From: Chitinophagaceae bacterium
GTDB taxonomy: Bacteria; Bacteroidota; Bacteroidia; Chitinophagales; Chitinophagaceae
Reading direction: 5' to 3'
NCBI GenBank assembly: GCA_020403425.1
Contig: JADBXR010000013.1
Coordinates: 1 to 55,177 of the forward strand
Length of the DNA stretch: 55,177 nucleotides
Part shown: in pieces, positions 7,019 through 15,223 of the stretch
Layout of the letters: each line of letters starts with the position of its first letter
How positions within the stretch are numbered: the first letter of the stretch is position 1
Notes under the pieces: generated by a model
What the model saw: only the letters and a program-made list of their open reading frames with translations
What the model was told of the DNA's origin: nothing
Database searches by the model: none
Program-made: the position numbers and the translations under genes

Positions 7019-9364
7019 ATGCCTGGGTATCATATACATATTACAGGAATGGTACAGGGCGTGGGTTTCAGGCCCTATGTACACAAACTGGCCGTACAGC
7101 AGCAGCTGAACGGAAGGGTGCATAATGGCTCCGACGGTGTACATATCTACTGCAGCGGCAGCCAGCAACAGGTAACTGTTGTATACGAGACCCTGCTGCA
7201 GCAACCGCCGCCGCTGGCCATCATCACCGGCTACCAGATGGAACCCTATGCAGGTGAGATAGATCCCGGATTCTTCATTGATATGAGCACCGGTTCTGAA
7301 ACAGTGGACATGCTCATCACCCCCGATATCGCCCTCTGCGATGATTGCCGCCGTGAGCTGAACGACCCAGGGAACAGGCGGTACCGCTATCCCTTTACCA
7401 CCTGTGTGAACTGCGGTCCCCGTTATTCCATCACCACGGCATTGCCTTATGACCGCAGGCATACCACCATGGAACAGCTGCCGCTCTGCAACAGTTGTCA
7501 AGCGGAATATGACGATGTGCAGGATGCGCGGCATCACAGCCAGACCAATAGCTGCCCCGATTGTCGCATCACCATGCATTTGTATGATGCGTACCGGAAA
7601 GAGATCCCCGCCAACGAACAGGAACAGCTGCAACTGGTGAACCAGTGGCTGCAGCAAGGCAAGATCATCGCCGTAAAAAATACCGGCGGGTACCTGTTGT
7701 TATGCGATGCCACGAATGCCGGAACCATATTACTGCTGCGCGAACGAAAACATCGGCCGGCAAAACCGTTCGCCCTGTTATACGCCGACCTGGAAATGCT
7801 GGGTGCAGATGTGAACCTGCGGGGAACGGAGATACACGCCTTAAAAGACAAAGCTGCGCCCATTGTCCTGTGCAGGTTAAAACCTCACCCCGAGAACAGG
7901 ATCGTGGTGGATCAGATAGCGCCGGGTTTACAGCGGGTGGGTGCCATGTTACCCTCATCACCCCTGCTGGAACTGATCGCGAAAGCTTTTGGCAGACCAC
8001 TGATCGCCACCAGCGCCAACCTGAGCGGTTCGCCGATGATCTACGATGATGCGGAAGCCCTGCACTGGCTGCCGGGTATCGCCGATCATATCCTCACCTA
8101 TGACAGGGAGATCGTGGCACCGCAGGACGACAGTGTGCTGCAGTTCAGCAGCCGCGGACAAAAGATCATCCTGCGTCGCAGTCGTGGACTGGCGCCTAAT
8201 TATTATCCCCTGCCTTTCAGTGACCTGCCTGCCGACACTCTGGCCATGGGTGGTGAACTGAAAAGTGCCTTTGCCGTGTCGCATGCGGGCCGGCTATTCA
8301 TCAGCCAGTTTCTGGGCGACCAGCAATCGGTGGAGTCGCAGGAGAGTTATGAGCGATCGCTGCAGCATGTCAGCAGACTGCTCAACTTCACACCCAAACA
8401 TATTGTGGCCGATAAACACCCGCGTTACCAGGTATCGCAGCGGGGCTGTGATTTGGCCGCGATGGATGCCTGCTCTTTCACCGAAGTGCAGCACCACGAA
8501 GCGCATTTTGCAGCTGTGATGGCCGAACACGACCTGTTTGCACAGAAACAACCGGTGCTGGGCATTACCTGGGATGGTACGGGTTACGGTAACGACGGAC
8601 AGGTATGGGGCGGCGAAGTGTTCCTGTACGATCAGGGCGAGATCAACCGCGTAGTACACCTGGATTATTTTCCGCAACTGCTGGCCGATAAGATGAGTCA
8701 CGAACCCCGGCTGAGCGCCCTGAGTATCCTGGGTCGTTCTGCCGCAGCTGAACACAGGCTGAAACACCTCTTCACCGAAAAAGAATGGGTGTATTATCAG
8801 CAGCTGCTGCAACAGCCCGCGCGCATGCAGACCAGCAGCATGGGCCGTTTGATAGATGCTGTGGCCTGTTTGCTGGGCCTGGCTTCCAAGACCAGTTACG
8901 AAGGCGAGGCCGCCATGAAACTGGAAGCGCTGGCACAGAGTTGTACCTACCATTCCTACGACTACTACAGCATGCCACTGACAGAAGGTGTATGGAGCTG
9001 GCAACAGCTGATCCATGAACTGCTGGAAGACTGGCAGCACAAGGAACCCAATGAAATGATCGCCTGGAAATTCTTTTACTCGCTGGCCAAAGCCATCGCG
9101 TACCTGAGCTCTTATTACGATATCGACAAGCTGGCTTTCAGTGGCGGCGTTTTCCAGAATGCCTTGCTGGTAGATATGATCATGGACCTGCTGCAGCACA
9201 AACGCAAACTTTACTTTCATAAGCAGGTGAGTCCGAACGACGAATGTATCAGCCTTGGCCAGCTGGCCTGGTATGCACATTTCGGCGACCGGCCGCACAC
9301 ATCCATGGAAGCGCAAAAAAAAAGATTTGAGAACATCATCGCGCCGCTGATGCAGGTGCAATAA
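7019..9364 (+). CDS. hypF: carbamoyltransferase HypF
   Basis: A 781-aa enzyme that makes the thiocarboxamide precursor of the active-site cyanide ligands from carbamoyl phosphate and hands it to HypE. The order is complete: an acylphosphatase domain (GMVQGVGFRPYV, residues ~10-21); two zinc-finger pairs (CDDCRREL, CVNCGPRYS, CNSCQAEY, CPDCRITM); a YrdC-like domain (KHRPAKPFALL and onward, ~residues 245-410); and a Kae1-like domain with HHEAHFAAV, TWDGTGYGNDG and FSGGVFQNALL. It starts 12 bp after hypB. A 401-aa antisense frame over it is a shadow. Confidence 0.96.
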   Translation: MPGYHIHITGMVQGVGFRPYVHKLAVQQQLNGRVHNGSDGVHIYCSGSQQQVTVVYETLLQQPPPLAIITGYQMEPYAGEIDPGFFIDMSTGSETVDMLITPDIALCDDCRRELNDPGNRRYRYPFTTCVNCGPRYSITTALPYDRRHTTMEQLPLCNSCQAEYDDVQDARHHSQTNSCPDCRITMHLYDAYRKEIPANEQEQLQLVNQWLQQGKIIAVKNTGGYLLLCDATNAGTILLLRERKHRPAKPFALLYADLEMLGADVNLRGTEIHALKDKAAPIVLCRLKPHPENRIVVDQIAPGLQRVGAMLPSSPLLELIAKAFGRPLIATSANLSGSPMIYDDAEALHWLPGIADHILTYDREIVAPQDDSVLQFSSRGQKIILRRSRGLAPNYYPLPFSDLPADTLAMGGELKSAFAVSHAGRLFISQFLGDQQSVESQESYERSLQHVSRLLNFTPKHIVADKHPRYQVSQRGCDLAAMDACSFTEVQHHEAHFAAVMAEHDLFAQKQPVLGITWDGTGYGNDGQVWGGEVFLYDQGEINRVVHLDYFPQLLADKMSHEPRLSALSILGRSAAAEHRLKHLFTEKEWVYYQQLLQQPARMQTSSMGRLIDAVACLLGLASKTSYEGEAAMKLEALAQSCTYHSYDYYSMPLTEGVWSWQQLIHELLEDWQHKEPNEMIAWKFFYSLAKAIAYLSSYYDIDKLAFSGGVFQNALLVDMIMDLLQHKRKLYFHKQVSPNDECISLGQLAWYAHFGDRPHTSMEAQKKRFENIIAPLMQVQ

Positions 9365-9386
9365 ATAACCTTTAAAAATCAACACC

Positions 9387-9641
9387 ATGTGTTTAGCCAT
9401 ACCCGGAAAGATCATCGCCATCACCGAAGAACTGGATACCACTTTCCGTAAAGGGAAGGTCTCTTTCGGCGGCATTCTCAAAGAGATCAATCTCTTCATG
9501 GTCCCCGAAGCCCAGATAGGGGATTATGTACTTGTACACGTTGGCGTAGCCATCAACATAGTGGACGAAGAAGAAGCCCAGAAGACATTTAATTATTTGA
9601 AGCAGATGGGGGAGGTGGAGGAGATAGAGAATAATGAATGA
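9387..9641 (+). CDS. hypC: hydrogenase maturation chaperone HypC
   Basis: An 84-aa chaperone with the invariant N-terminal MCLAIPGKI. Cys2 carries the Fe(CN)2CO unit between HypD and the large subunit. The OB-fold core VSFGGILKEINLF and IGDYVLVHVGVAINIV is intact. The last residues (ENNE) and the stop codon are written by the first bases of a TGAATGAG octamer repeat, so the repeat has invaded or created the 3' end of the gene. It follows hypF after 22 bp. Confidence 0.94.
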   Translation: MCLAIPGKIIAITEELDTTFRKGKVSFGGILKEINLFMVPEAQIGDYVLVHVGVAINIVDEEEAQKTFNYLKQMGEVEEIENNE

Positions 9642-9673
9642 GTGAATGAGTGGATGAGTGAATGAGTGAATGG
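9637..9673 (+). repeat. 37-bp repeat, left copy (TGAATGAG octamers)
   Basis: Tandem TGAATGAG octamers with one TGGATGAG variant in the middle start at the hypC stop codon. The 37 bp at 9637-9673 occur in inverted orientation at 10339-10375 (36/37 identical) and at 10154-10190 (34/37). They occur in direct orientation, identical, at 30049-30085. Left and right copies bracket the four-helix-bundle gene and could pair as a long stem in RNA or DNA. Confidence 0.85.
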
Positions 9674-9701
9674 ATAGAATAGTGTTAGTTGGGTTGACAT
9701 A

Positions 9702-9734
9702 TTGCTAAGATGGAATGGGTTGATAGTAGGTTTG
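9702..9734 (+). promoter_or_regulatory. candidate Bacteroidota promoter of the four-helix-bundle gene
   Basis: TAGGTTTG at 9727-9734 fits the Bacteroidota -7 consensus TAnnTTTG exactly. A TTG at 9702-9704 lies 22 bp upstream in the range of the -33 element. The gene starts at 9763, which gives a leader of about 20 nt. It is one of the better promoter matches in the window and lies inside the repeat-bracketed cassette, so the gene need not depend on hyp operon transcription. Confidence 0.45.
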
Positions 9735-9762
9735 TTTGTCTTAGGTTGATGAAAAACAGACC

Positions 9763-10134
9763 ATGGACGAGAAAGCTCTTTTTATTGAGGCGTTCCGGAA
9801 ACGTACCAAACAGGTGACCATCGGGTGTATCAGGCTGGTGCAGGTGATGCCTAACACCGAGGAAGCCCGGATATTGACCAGGCAGTTGGTGCGGAGTGCC
9901 AGTTCCTGTGCGGCCAACTACCGGTCGGCGTGCAGGGCCAGATCGCGGGCAGAGTTCTATGCCAAGATGAGCCTGGCAATAGAAGAAGCAGATGAAACAC
10001 TCTTTTGGCTGGAGCTGACCGAAGATGCCAAGTTCTGTAATGACCCAGAACTAAAAATATTACAACACGAAATGATAGAGATCCTTAAAGTATTGTCAAA
10101 AGCCAGAAAAACCATATCAAACAATTCAAAATAA
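9763..10134 (+). CDS. four-helix bundle protein (23S rRNA intervening-sequence protein family)
   Basis: A 123-aa, all-helical protein of the family first seen encoded in 23S rRNA intervening sequences (PF05635/TIGR02436 type). Family hallmarks are LTRQLVRSASSCAANYRSACRA in the second helix (residues ~40-61), EFYAKMSLAIEEADETLFWLEL in the third, and a terminal helix ending in lysines. The biochemical role of the family is unknown; relatives include the Avd accessory proteins of diversity-generating retroelements, but no reverse transcriptase or repeat pair is present here. It interrupts the hypC-hypD junction, has its own promoter-like box and lies between inverted 37-bp repeats. It is not a hydrogenase maturation factor as far as known. 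Confidence 0.88.
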   Translation: MDEKALFIEAFRKRTKQVTIGCIRLVQVMPNTEEARILTRQLVRSASSCAANYRSACRARSRAEFYAKMSLAIEEADETLFWLELTEDAKFCNDPELKILQHEMIEILKVLSKARKTISNNSK

Positions 10135-10153
10135 ACAATCATCACTACATAAA

Positions 10154-10190
10154 TCATTCACTCATTCTCTCATCCAATCATTCACTCATT
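10154..10190 (-). repeat. 37-bp repeat, internal inverted copy
   Basis: Inverted CTCATTCA octamers matching the reverse complement of 9637-9673 at 34 of 37 positions. It lies 20 bp after the four-helix-bundle stop and 3 bp before the ATG of the chimeric 41-codon frame. Confidence 0.8.
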
Positions 10191-10193
10191 ACC

Positions 10194-10319
10194 ATGAAAT
10201 ACCTCTCCAAATACCGCAACCCCGAATTGGCACATGAATATGCACAGGAATTGTATCGAATCACTAGCTCCCTAATAGATACGACAGGAACGAGAAATAT
10301 CAATCAATACTCAAAATAA
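10194..10319 (+). CDS. 41-codon chimeric ORF: HypD N-terminus fused in frame to a four-helix-bundle C-terminus
   Basis: From the ATG at 10194 the frame reads [20 protein letters not shown] and continues YRITS. This parallels the true HypD start ([20 protein letters not shown]) with about 16 of 23 residues identical. The frame then runs without a stop into TRNINQYSK*, which parallels the four-helix-bundle end KTISNNSK*. It appears to be the product of the tandem duplication followed by an internal deletion that kept the frame. Its start context (CTCATTACC before ATG) is the same as that of hypD. It may be a non-functional scar or a translated mini-protein. Confidence 0.5.
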   Translation: MKYLSKYRNPELAHEYAQELYRITSSLIDTTGTRNINQYSK

Positions 10320-10338
10320 ACAATCATCACTACATAAA

Positions 10339-10375
10339 CCATTCACTCATTCACTCACCCACTCATTCACTCATT
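10339..10375 (-). repeat. 37-bp repeat, right inverted copy, abutting hypD
   Basis: Matches the reverse complement of 9637-9673 at 36 of 37 positions and ends 3 bp before the hypD ATG, so the hypD translation initiation region is repeat-derived. Confidence 0.85.
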
Positions 10376-10378
10376 ACC

Positions 10379-11494
10379 ATGAAATATCTCTCCGAATACC
10401 GCGACCCCGAACTGGTACATGAATATGTAAACGAGCTGCACCGCATCACCACGCGTCCGTGGACATTGATGGAGATCTGTGGCGGGCAAACGCATAGCCT
10501 GGTGAAGAACGGCATACTGGATATGTTGCCGGAACAGATCACCATGGTGCATGGTCCGGGCTGCCCGGTATGTGTCACCAGCGTCAGTGTGATCGATGAG
10601 GCCATTTACCTGGCCAGTCAGCCCAACGTGATCCTTTGTTCTTTCGGTGATATGTTACGGGTGCCCGGTAGCCGGAAAAGTTTGTTGGAAGCCAAAGCAG
10701 AAGGCGCCGATGTGCGTATCCTGTATTCGCCACTGGAAGCGGTGGAGCTGGCCAAGAAGAATCCTGATAAGGAAGTGGTGTTCTTTGCGGTGGGTTTTGA
10801 GACCACAGCGCCGGCCAATGCGCTGAGTGTGGTGCATGCCGATAACCAGGGTGTCCATAACTACAGCATACTGGCATCACATGTGCTGGTACCACCGGCC
10901 ATGGAAGCCATACTGAGCGATGAGGAGAACCAGATCGATTCATTCCTGGCGGCGGGGCATGTGTGTACCATCATGGGTATGGAGGAGTATTATCCGGTAG
11001 CGGAAAAATACCAGATCCCGATCGTAGTAACGGGTTTTGAACCGGTTGACCTGCTCCAAGGGATCGTGATGGCCGTAAGGCAACTGGAGAAGGGAGAATA
11101 CAAAGTGGAGAACCAGTACGCCCGCAGCGTGCAGCGCGAAGGCAACCGCATGGCGCAGGATACCATACAGAAAGTATTTGAAGTGAGCGACCGAACCTGG
11201 CGCGGCATCGGCTCCATACCACAGAGCGGATATGAAGTGAATGAACGTTACCGCCAGTACAATTCACGCATCAAATTCGCGATAGACATACCGCTGGCCG
11301 AAGAGAACAAGGAATGCATCAGCGGCGATATCATGAAAGGTTTGAAGAAACCCCGTCAATGCCCGAACTTCGGTACCAAGTGTAAACCCGAGCATCCGCT
11401 GGGCGCACCCATGGTCAGCAGTGAGGGGGCCTGTGCGGCATATTACCAGTATAGTTTTTCCGGAACAGGTACCACAGAAGCAGTTTCATCCTAA
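10379..11494 (+). CDS. hypD: hydrogenase formation protein HypD
   Basis: The 371-aa iron-sulfur protein is the scaffold, with HypC, on which Fe(CN)2CO is assembled. Conserved motifs: [18 protein letters not shown] (redox and iron-binding cysteines), [19 protein letters not shown], and the C-terminal cluster region with [20 protein letters not shown] followed by EGACAAYY. Length is normal. Upstream DNA carries a partial earlier copy of its own 5' end (10194 onward). hypE follows after 11 bp. Confidence 0.95.
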   Translation: MKYLSEYRDPELVHEYVNELHRITTRPWTLMEICGGQTHSLVKNGILDMLPEQITMVHGPGCPVCVTSVSVIDEAIYLASQPNVILCSFGDMLRVPGSRKSLLEAKAEGADVRILYSPLEAVELAKKNPDKEVVFFAVGFETTAPANALSVVHADNQGVHNYSILASHVLVPPAMEAILSDEENQIDSFLAAGHVCTIMGMEEYYPVAEKYQIPIVVTGFEPVDLLQGIVMAVRQLEKGEYKVENQYARSVQREGNRMAQDTIQKVFEVSDRTWRGIGSIPQSGYEVNERYRQYNSRIKFAIDIPLAEENKECISGDIMKGLKKPRQCPNFGTKCKPEHPLGAPMVSSEGACAAYYQYSFSGTGTTEAVSS

Positions 11495-11505
11495 AAACGA
11501 TCACC

Positions 11506-12561
11506 GTGTCTGATAAAACACATTTCCAGTTACAATGCCCTATGCCGAAATTCGATTTCGATGTGATCACCATGGGTCACGGCAGCGGCGGTTTGCTTAC
11601 TCACCGGTTGCTGCAGAGCGGGGTGTTCGATATCCTGAAGAACGAGCTGCTGGACCAGCAGCATGATGGCGCCAGTTTTGAACTGGAGGGGCGCACGGCA
11701 TTCAGTACCGACAGTTATGTGATCTCTCCCATCTTTTTTCCGGGCGGTAATATCGGCGAACTGGCAGTGAACGGTACGGTGAACGACCTGGCCATGTGCG
11801 GTGCCGATGCCAAATACCTTTCACTGGCATTCATCATTGAAGAGGGTTTGTCGATGGAAGCTTTCTGGAACGTGCTGACAGGCGTAAAATATGCCGTACA
11901 GAAAACCGGCGTCAAGATCGTTACGGGCGATACCAAAGTGGTGGAGAAAGGAAAAGGCGACCAGTTGTTCATCAATACCTCGGGTGTGGGCATCATACAC
12001 CCCAAGGCGCAGATCCACCATGACCATATTGAAGCAGGTGATAAGATCATCATCAGCGGTAACCTGGCCCAGCATGGCATCGCCATCATGAGCAAACGTC
12101 AGGGACTGGAGTTCGAGACGGATATCGTGAGCGATACCGCCAATCTGAACCATACCGTACGTGGATTACTGGATGTGATCGGTCCGGATATCAAATTCAT
12201 GCGCGATCCTACCCGCGGCGGGTTGGCTTCGGTGCTGAACGAGCTGGCCGAGATCCGCAAACTGGGTTTTGTGATCGAACAGGATGCACTGCCCATCGAC
12301 GAACAGGTGGAAGGCGCCTGCGAAATGCTGGGCCTTGATCCGCTCTATGTGGCCAATGAGGGATCATTTGTGGCCATCGTATCGCCACAGCATGCAGACC
12401 TGGCGGTTTCCCTGTTACACGCCGACCCCAACGGGGTGAACGCCCGTATCATTGGCGAAGTGACCCGGGAACATGCCGGTAAAGTGATGCTGAAAAGCCG
12501 CATTGGCGGACACCGAGTAGTGGGATATCTTACCGGCGAGCAACTGCCCCGTATCTGTTAG
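11506..12561 (+). CDS. hypE: hydrogenase maturation protein HypE (carbamoyl dehydratase)
   Basis: The 351-aa PurM-like ATPase dehydrates the thiocarboxamide on its C-terminal cysteine to thiocyanate, the CN donor. It ends in LPRIC, with that invariant Cys as the last residue. Other motifs: TMGHGSGG at the N-terminus, DSYVISPIFFPGG, NGTVNDLAMCGA and DPTRGGLASVLNE. The frame begins with a GTG at 11506, 11 bp after hypD; an internal ATG 12 codons later (MPKFDFDV) is the alternative. It is the last hyp gene and converges with the TonB receptor gene 26 bp downstream. Confidence 0.95.
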   Translation: MSDKTHFQLQCPMPKFDFDVITMGHGSGGLLTHRLLQSGVFDILKNELLDQQHDGASFELEGRTAFSTDSYVISPIFFPGGNIGELAVNGTVNDLAMCGADAKYLSLAFIIEEGLSMEAFWNVLTGVKYAVQKTGVKIVTGDTKVVEKGKGDQLFINTSGVGIIHPKAQIHHDHIEAGDKIIISGNLAQHGIAIMSKRQGLEFETDIVSDTANLNHTVRGLLDVIGPDIKFMRDPTRGGLASVLNELAEIRKLGFVIEQDALPIDEQVEGACEMLGLDPLYVANEGSFVAIVSPQHADLAVSLLHADPNGVNARIIGEVTREHAGKVMLKSRIGGHRVVGYLTGEQLPRIC

Positions 12562-12587
12562 GGATCTGCCTTGTCCTTATTCAGTCA

Positions 12588-15053
12588 TCAGAATTCAACG
12601 ATCAGTCCAATGGAAGGGATGAAGTTAGCCGAATCATCCTGCAATAAAATAGGTACGGCATTACTGCCATCCGCTTTCAGCGCCCTTCCGTCGGTGGTGA
12701 TGAAAGCCGTATTGCTGGCATTCCTGGTGAACGTGAAATCGGGTACGGGTTGGTTACGTGCCCGCAGGAAATTGGTGATGTCCAGGAACAGGTCGATCGT
12801 GGTCTTCTTGAAATTCCATTTTTTATCGATGCGGATATCAGCCGAATGGAAGCCCCGCAAACGCAGGCTGTTCAATTGTGCATAATCGAATATGCCGCGT
12901 CCCAGCGAAAGATAATTCAGACGTGAGGCGGTCATGTCATACGGCGTATAGGGTGCCCCGCCCTGGTAGCGGAACTTCATACCCAATTCCCAGTTGCGTT
13001 TGAACTTATAACCCCAGGTAAGACTTAAGAGGTGTTTATTGTCCCAACTGCTGGGCAGGTAATTCCCATTGTTGCCGCTGTATTGGCTCCGGTAGAAAGT
13101 GTAGGAGAAAATTCCAAAGAATCGTTCGGTCAGTTTTTTCTGGGCGAAGAGTTCCACGCCCCAGGCTTTTCCTTTTCCATTGGTGATCACGGCTTCATTT
13201 CCCAACACATCGAAATTACTACCCAGGTTGGCCAATGAAATGCCGTTGCGGACCGATACCGGTACGTTATCATACAATTTATAGAATGCCTCCGCGGTAA
13301 AACGCAGTCCATCATTGGGCAGGTATTCGATACCGGCCACATAATGATCGCTTCGCTGGTAGCGGCTGTTCCTGTTCACCAGCACACCATTGTTATCAGC
13401 AAAACCCAAGATCGTATATGGTGGCAATTTGTAGTAGCGACCGGCAGAGATATTGGCGGTCCATTTATCGGCCAGTACATAACTGAAGGAGATGCGGGGC
13501 GATAAGCTTTGCAGGGGCTGATTACCTTCCAATGTAAAACTGTTCATGTCGGTGCGTAAACCACCACTGATGCCCAAACGGTTGTCCAGGAAACGTTTGC
13601 CTGCCTGCACAAAAGCGCCATACCGCCAGAAACCCGACAGGGGACTGTTGAAGTTCACCGTAACCGCAGGTTGTAACAGGTTGCCCGCACTGTCTTTCAG
13701 TTCTTTCCTGATCACACTGAACGAGCGGTTCTGGTACTGTACGTATTGCAGGGAGGCGCCGTAACTGATCTTCCAGCCTTCGATGTTCTTGTTGACATCC
13801 ACCCGTAGTTTATTCTCTGTTTCCCGGGATCTGTAGTCGAGCGTGCGTTGTGAGGGTAGTTTCAGGGTATTGTCCTCAAAGGATTCAATGGCATTGTCAA
13901 AAGCGTTGCGGCTGAGGGCCCAGTTCACATACCCGTTACGGATGAGTTTCTTGAGGCTTAGTCCGAATGTATAGTTCCATTGGTTGATGGAAGGATTGGC
14001 GTTGATGATGTATAATTTTTCCGGAGTGGCTTTTTTTACCGGCGCCAGGCTGAACTCGTCGATGGCTCCCAATGCCATGAAAGACAAAGTGGTCCTGGGG
14101 TTGATCTGCCGGGTGATCTTGGTCTGGAAATCCCAGTAGTTGGGACGTATGGGCAGGTCGATGGCTGAGAACAGTAACTGCAGATAGGAGCGACGCGCCG
14201 ATGCCAGGAATGTGGTCTTCCTGTCCTTCGACAGCGGTCCTTCCAGTGTGGCCGATACGTCCGTTGCACTGATGCGGGCATTGCCCTGGAACTTATTGGC
14301 ATTACCGTTGCGTTGTTTGAACTGGAATACGGAACTCAATGCATTATCGTACCGTGCATCAAAAGCGGATGAACTCAGTTTCACTTCTTCGATAAAGGAG
14401 ATGTTGAGCATACCCTGCGGACCGCCGGAACTTCCCTGTGTCTGGAAATGGTTCAGTACCGGGATCTCGATGCCGTCCAGGTAATATACGTTCTCATTGG
14501 GCGCCCCGCCGCGGATGATGATATCGTTGCGGAAACTGCCGCCTTCTGCACCGCCGCCCACACCGGGCAATGCCTGTATGGCTTTGCTGATGTCGAAATT
14601 ACCGCCGGGATTGCTGCGGATCTCTTCCAGCGTTAAGCGCTGCACACTTAACGGACTCTCGAGTGTGGCCGCTTTGGCCGTACGCCGGTTATTGCTGACC
14701 ACAACGGCGGCCAGTTCGGTTACCTGTGGCTCCAGTTCTATGGTCACGGTATATTCATTACCCGCACTCAGAATGATATTGTATAAACTGAGCAGCTGGT
14801 AGCCGGTGGCCCTAATTTCAATGGTATGTGTCTTTACGGGTATGCCGGTGATGCGGAACAGACCGTTGGTATCGGTGAGGGCGGCCCTGGTGCTGCCTTT
14901 GATGCTGACTGCTGCCCCGGAGATCGGTTTTTGTGTACGCTTATCCAATACGGTACCAGAGATGCGGCCGTTGTCCTGTGCTGGGGCAACCACAGCGGTG
15001 AAACAGCTGATCACTATCATAAATACGCTCCATAATCTTGCTACAGGTAACAT
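12588..15053 (-). CDS. TonB-dependent outer-membrane receptor with carboxypeptidase-regulatory N-domain
   Basis: An 821-aa receptor. I start at the ATG at 15051-15053 because a signal peptide follows (MLPVARLWSVFMIVIS..., ending near PAQ); the longer frame begins with TTG. Residues ~28-110 form a CarboxypepD_reg-like domain (GRISGTVLDKRTQKPISGAAV). A plug domain follows (ISKAIQALPGVGGGAEGG, then IIIRGGAPNENVYYLDGIEI), then a 22-strand type barrel ending in FIPSIGLIVEF. This architecture takes up large or scarce ligands through TonB. There is no SusD partner, so glycan uptake is not indicated. Substrate unknown; the convergent hyp operon makes nickel tempting, but nothing in the sequence shows it. 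Confidence 0.88.
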   Translation of the reverse strand: MLPVARLWSVFMIVISCFTAVVAPAQDNGRISGTVLDKRTQKPISGAAVSIKGSTRAALTDTNGLFRITGIPVKTHTIEIRATGYQLLSLYNIILSAGNEYTVTIELEPQVTELAAVVVSNNRRTAKAATLESPLSVQRLTLEEIRSNPGGNFDISKAIQALPGVGGGAEGGSFRNDIIIRGGAPNENVYYLDGIEIPVLNHFQTQGSSGGPQGMLNISFIEEVKLSSSAFDARYDNALSSVFQFKQRNGNANKFQGNARISATDVSATLEGPLSKDRKTTFLASARRSYLQLLFSAIDLPIRPNYWDFQTKITRQINPRTTLSFMALGAIDEFSLAPVKKATPEKLYIINANPSINQWNYTFGLSLKKLIRNGYVNWALSRNAFDNAIESFEDNTLKLPSQRTLDYRSRETENKLRVDVNKNIEGWKISYGASLQYVQYQNRSFSVIRKELKDSAGNLLQPAVTVNFNSPLSGFWRYGAFVQAGKRFLDNRLGISGGLRTDMNSFTLEGNQPLQSLSPRISFSYVLADKWTANISAGRYYKLPPYTILGFADNNGVLVNRNSRYQRSDHYVAGIEYLPNDGLRFTAEAFYKLYDNVPVSVRNGISLANLGSNFDVLGNEAVITNGKGKAWGVELFAQKKLTERFFGIFSYTFYRSQYSGNNGNYLPSSWDNKHLLSLTWGYKFKRNWELGMKFRYQGGAPYTPYDMTASRLNYLSLGRGIFDYAQLNSLRLRGFHSADIRIDKKWNFKKTTIDLFLDITNFLRARNQPVPDFTFTRNASNTAFITTDGRALKADGSNAVPILLQDDSANFIPSIGLIVEF

Positions 15054-15223
15054 GGTATCTTGTTTAAGGTATTGAATCCGGTCAAGGTTCAACTATTAAC
15101 AAAGAAACTTGTATTTGGTTGAAGGCTTGACTGCTTTCTTTTGTTGTATGCTGCCTGAATGTTTCGGTAAAGCAGATGGAGGAGCTACCCGCATTCTTAC
15201 GTAACTTTAGACAAAGTCCAACC

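Larger units (their letters stand above)
10126..10450. repeat. 140-bp imperfect tandem duplication, period 185 bp
   Basis: Unit A (10126-10265) and unit B (10311-10450) each contain, in order, the last codons and stop of a four-helix-bundle gene (TCAAAATAA), the spacer ACAATCATCACTACATAAA, an inverted 37-bp repeat and the first ~24 codons of hypD. Unit B leads into intact hypD; unit A stops after the hypD start region. The coding parts of the units differ mostly by substitutions and are about 75-80% alike by eye, so the copies are not recent identical duplicates. Confidence 0.85.

Noticed and set aside
8294..9499. 401-codon minus-strand frame across hypF
   Set aside because: It is antisense to clear HypF motifs and its translation shows no domain; long antisense frames are common in GC-richer coding DNA.
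9763..10134. Diversity-generating retroelement suggested by the Avd-like four-helix bundle
   Set aside because: No reverse transcriptase, template repeat or variable repeat is near; the similarity is at fold-family level only.
9635..10376. CRISPR array from the regularly spaced octamers
   Set aside because: The repeats are 8-bp tandem units without unique spacers, and no cas genes are present.
12571..12885. 104-codon plus-strand frame after hypE
   Set aside because: Overlaps the 3' end of the TonB receptor on the other strand; the barrel end there is unambiguous.
12588..15053. Nickel-specific TonB receptor because it neighbours the hyp genes
   Set aside because: It is convergent with hypE, not co-transcribed, and no nickel-related motif is visible.
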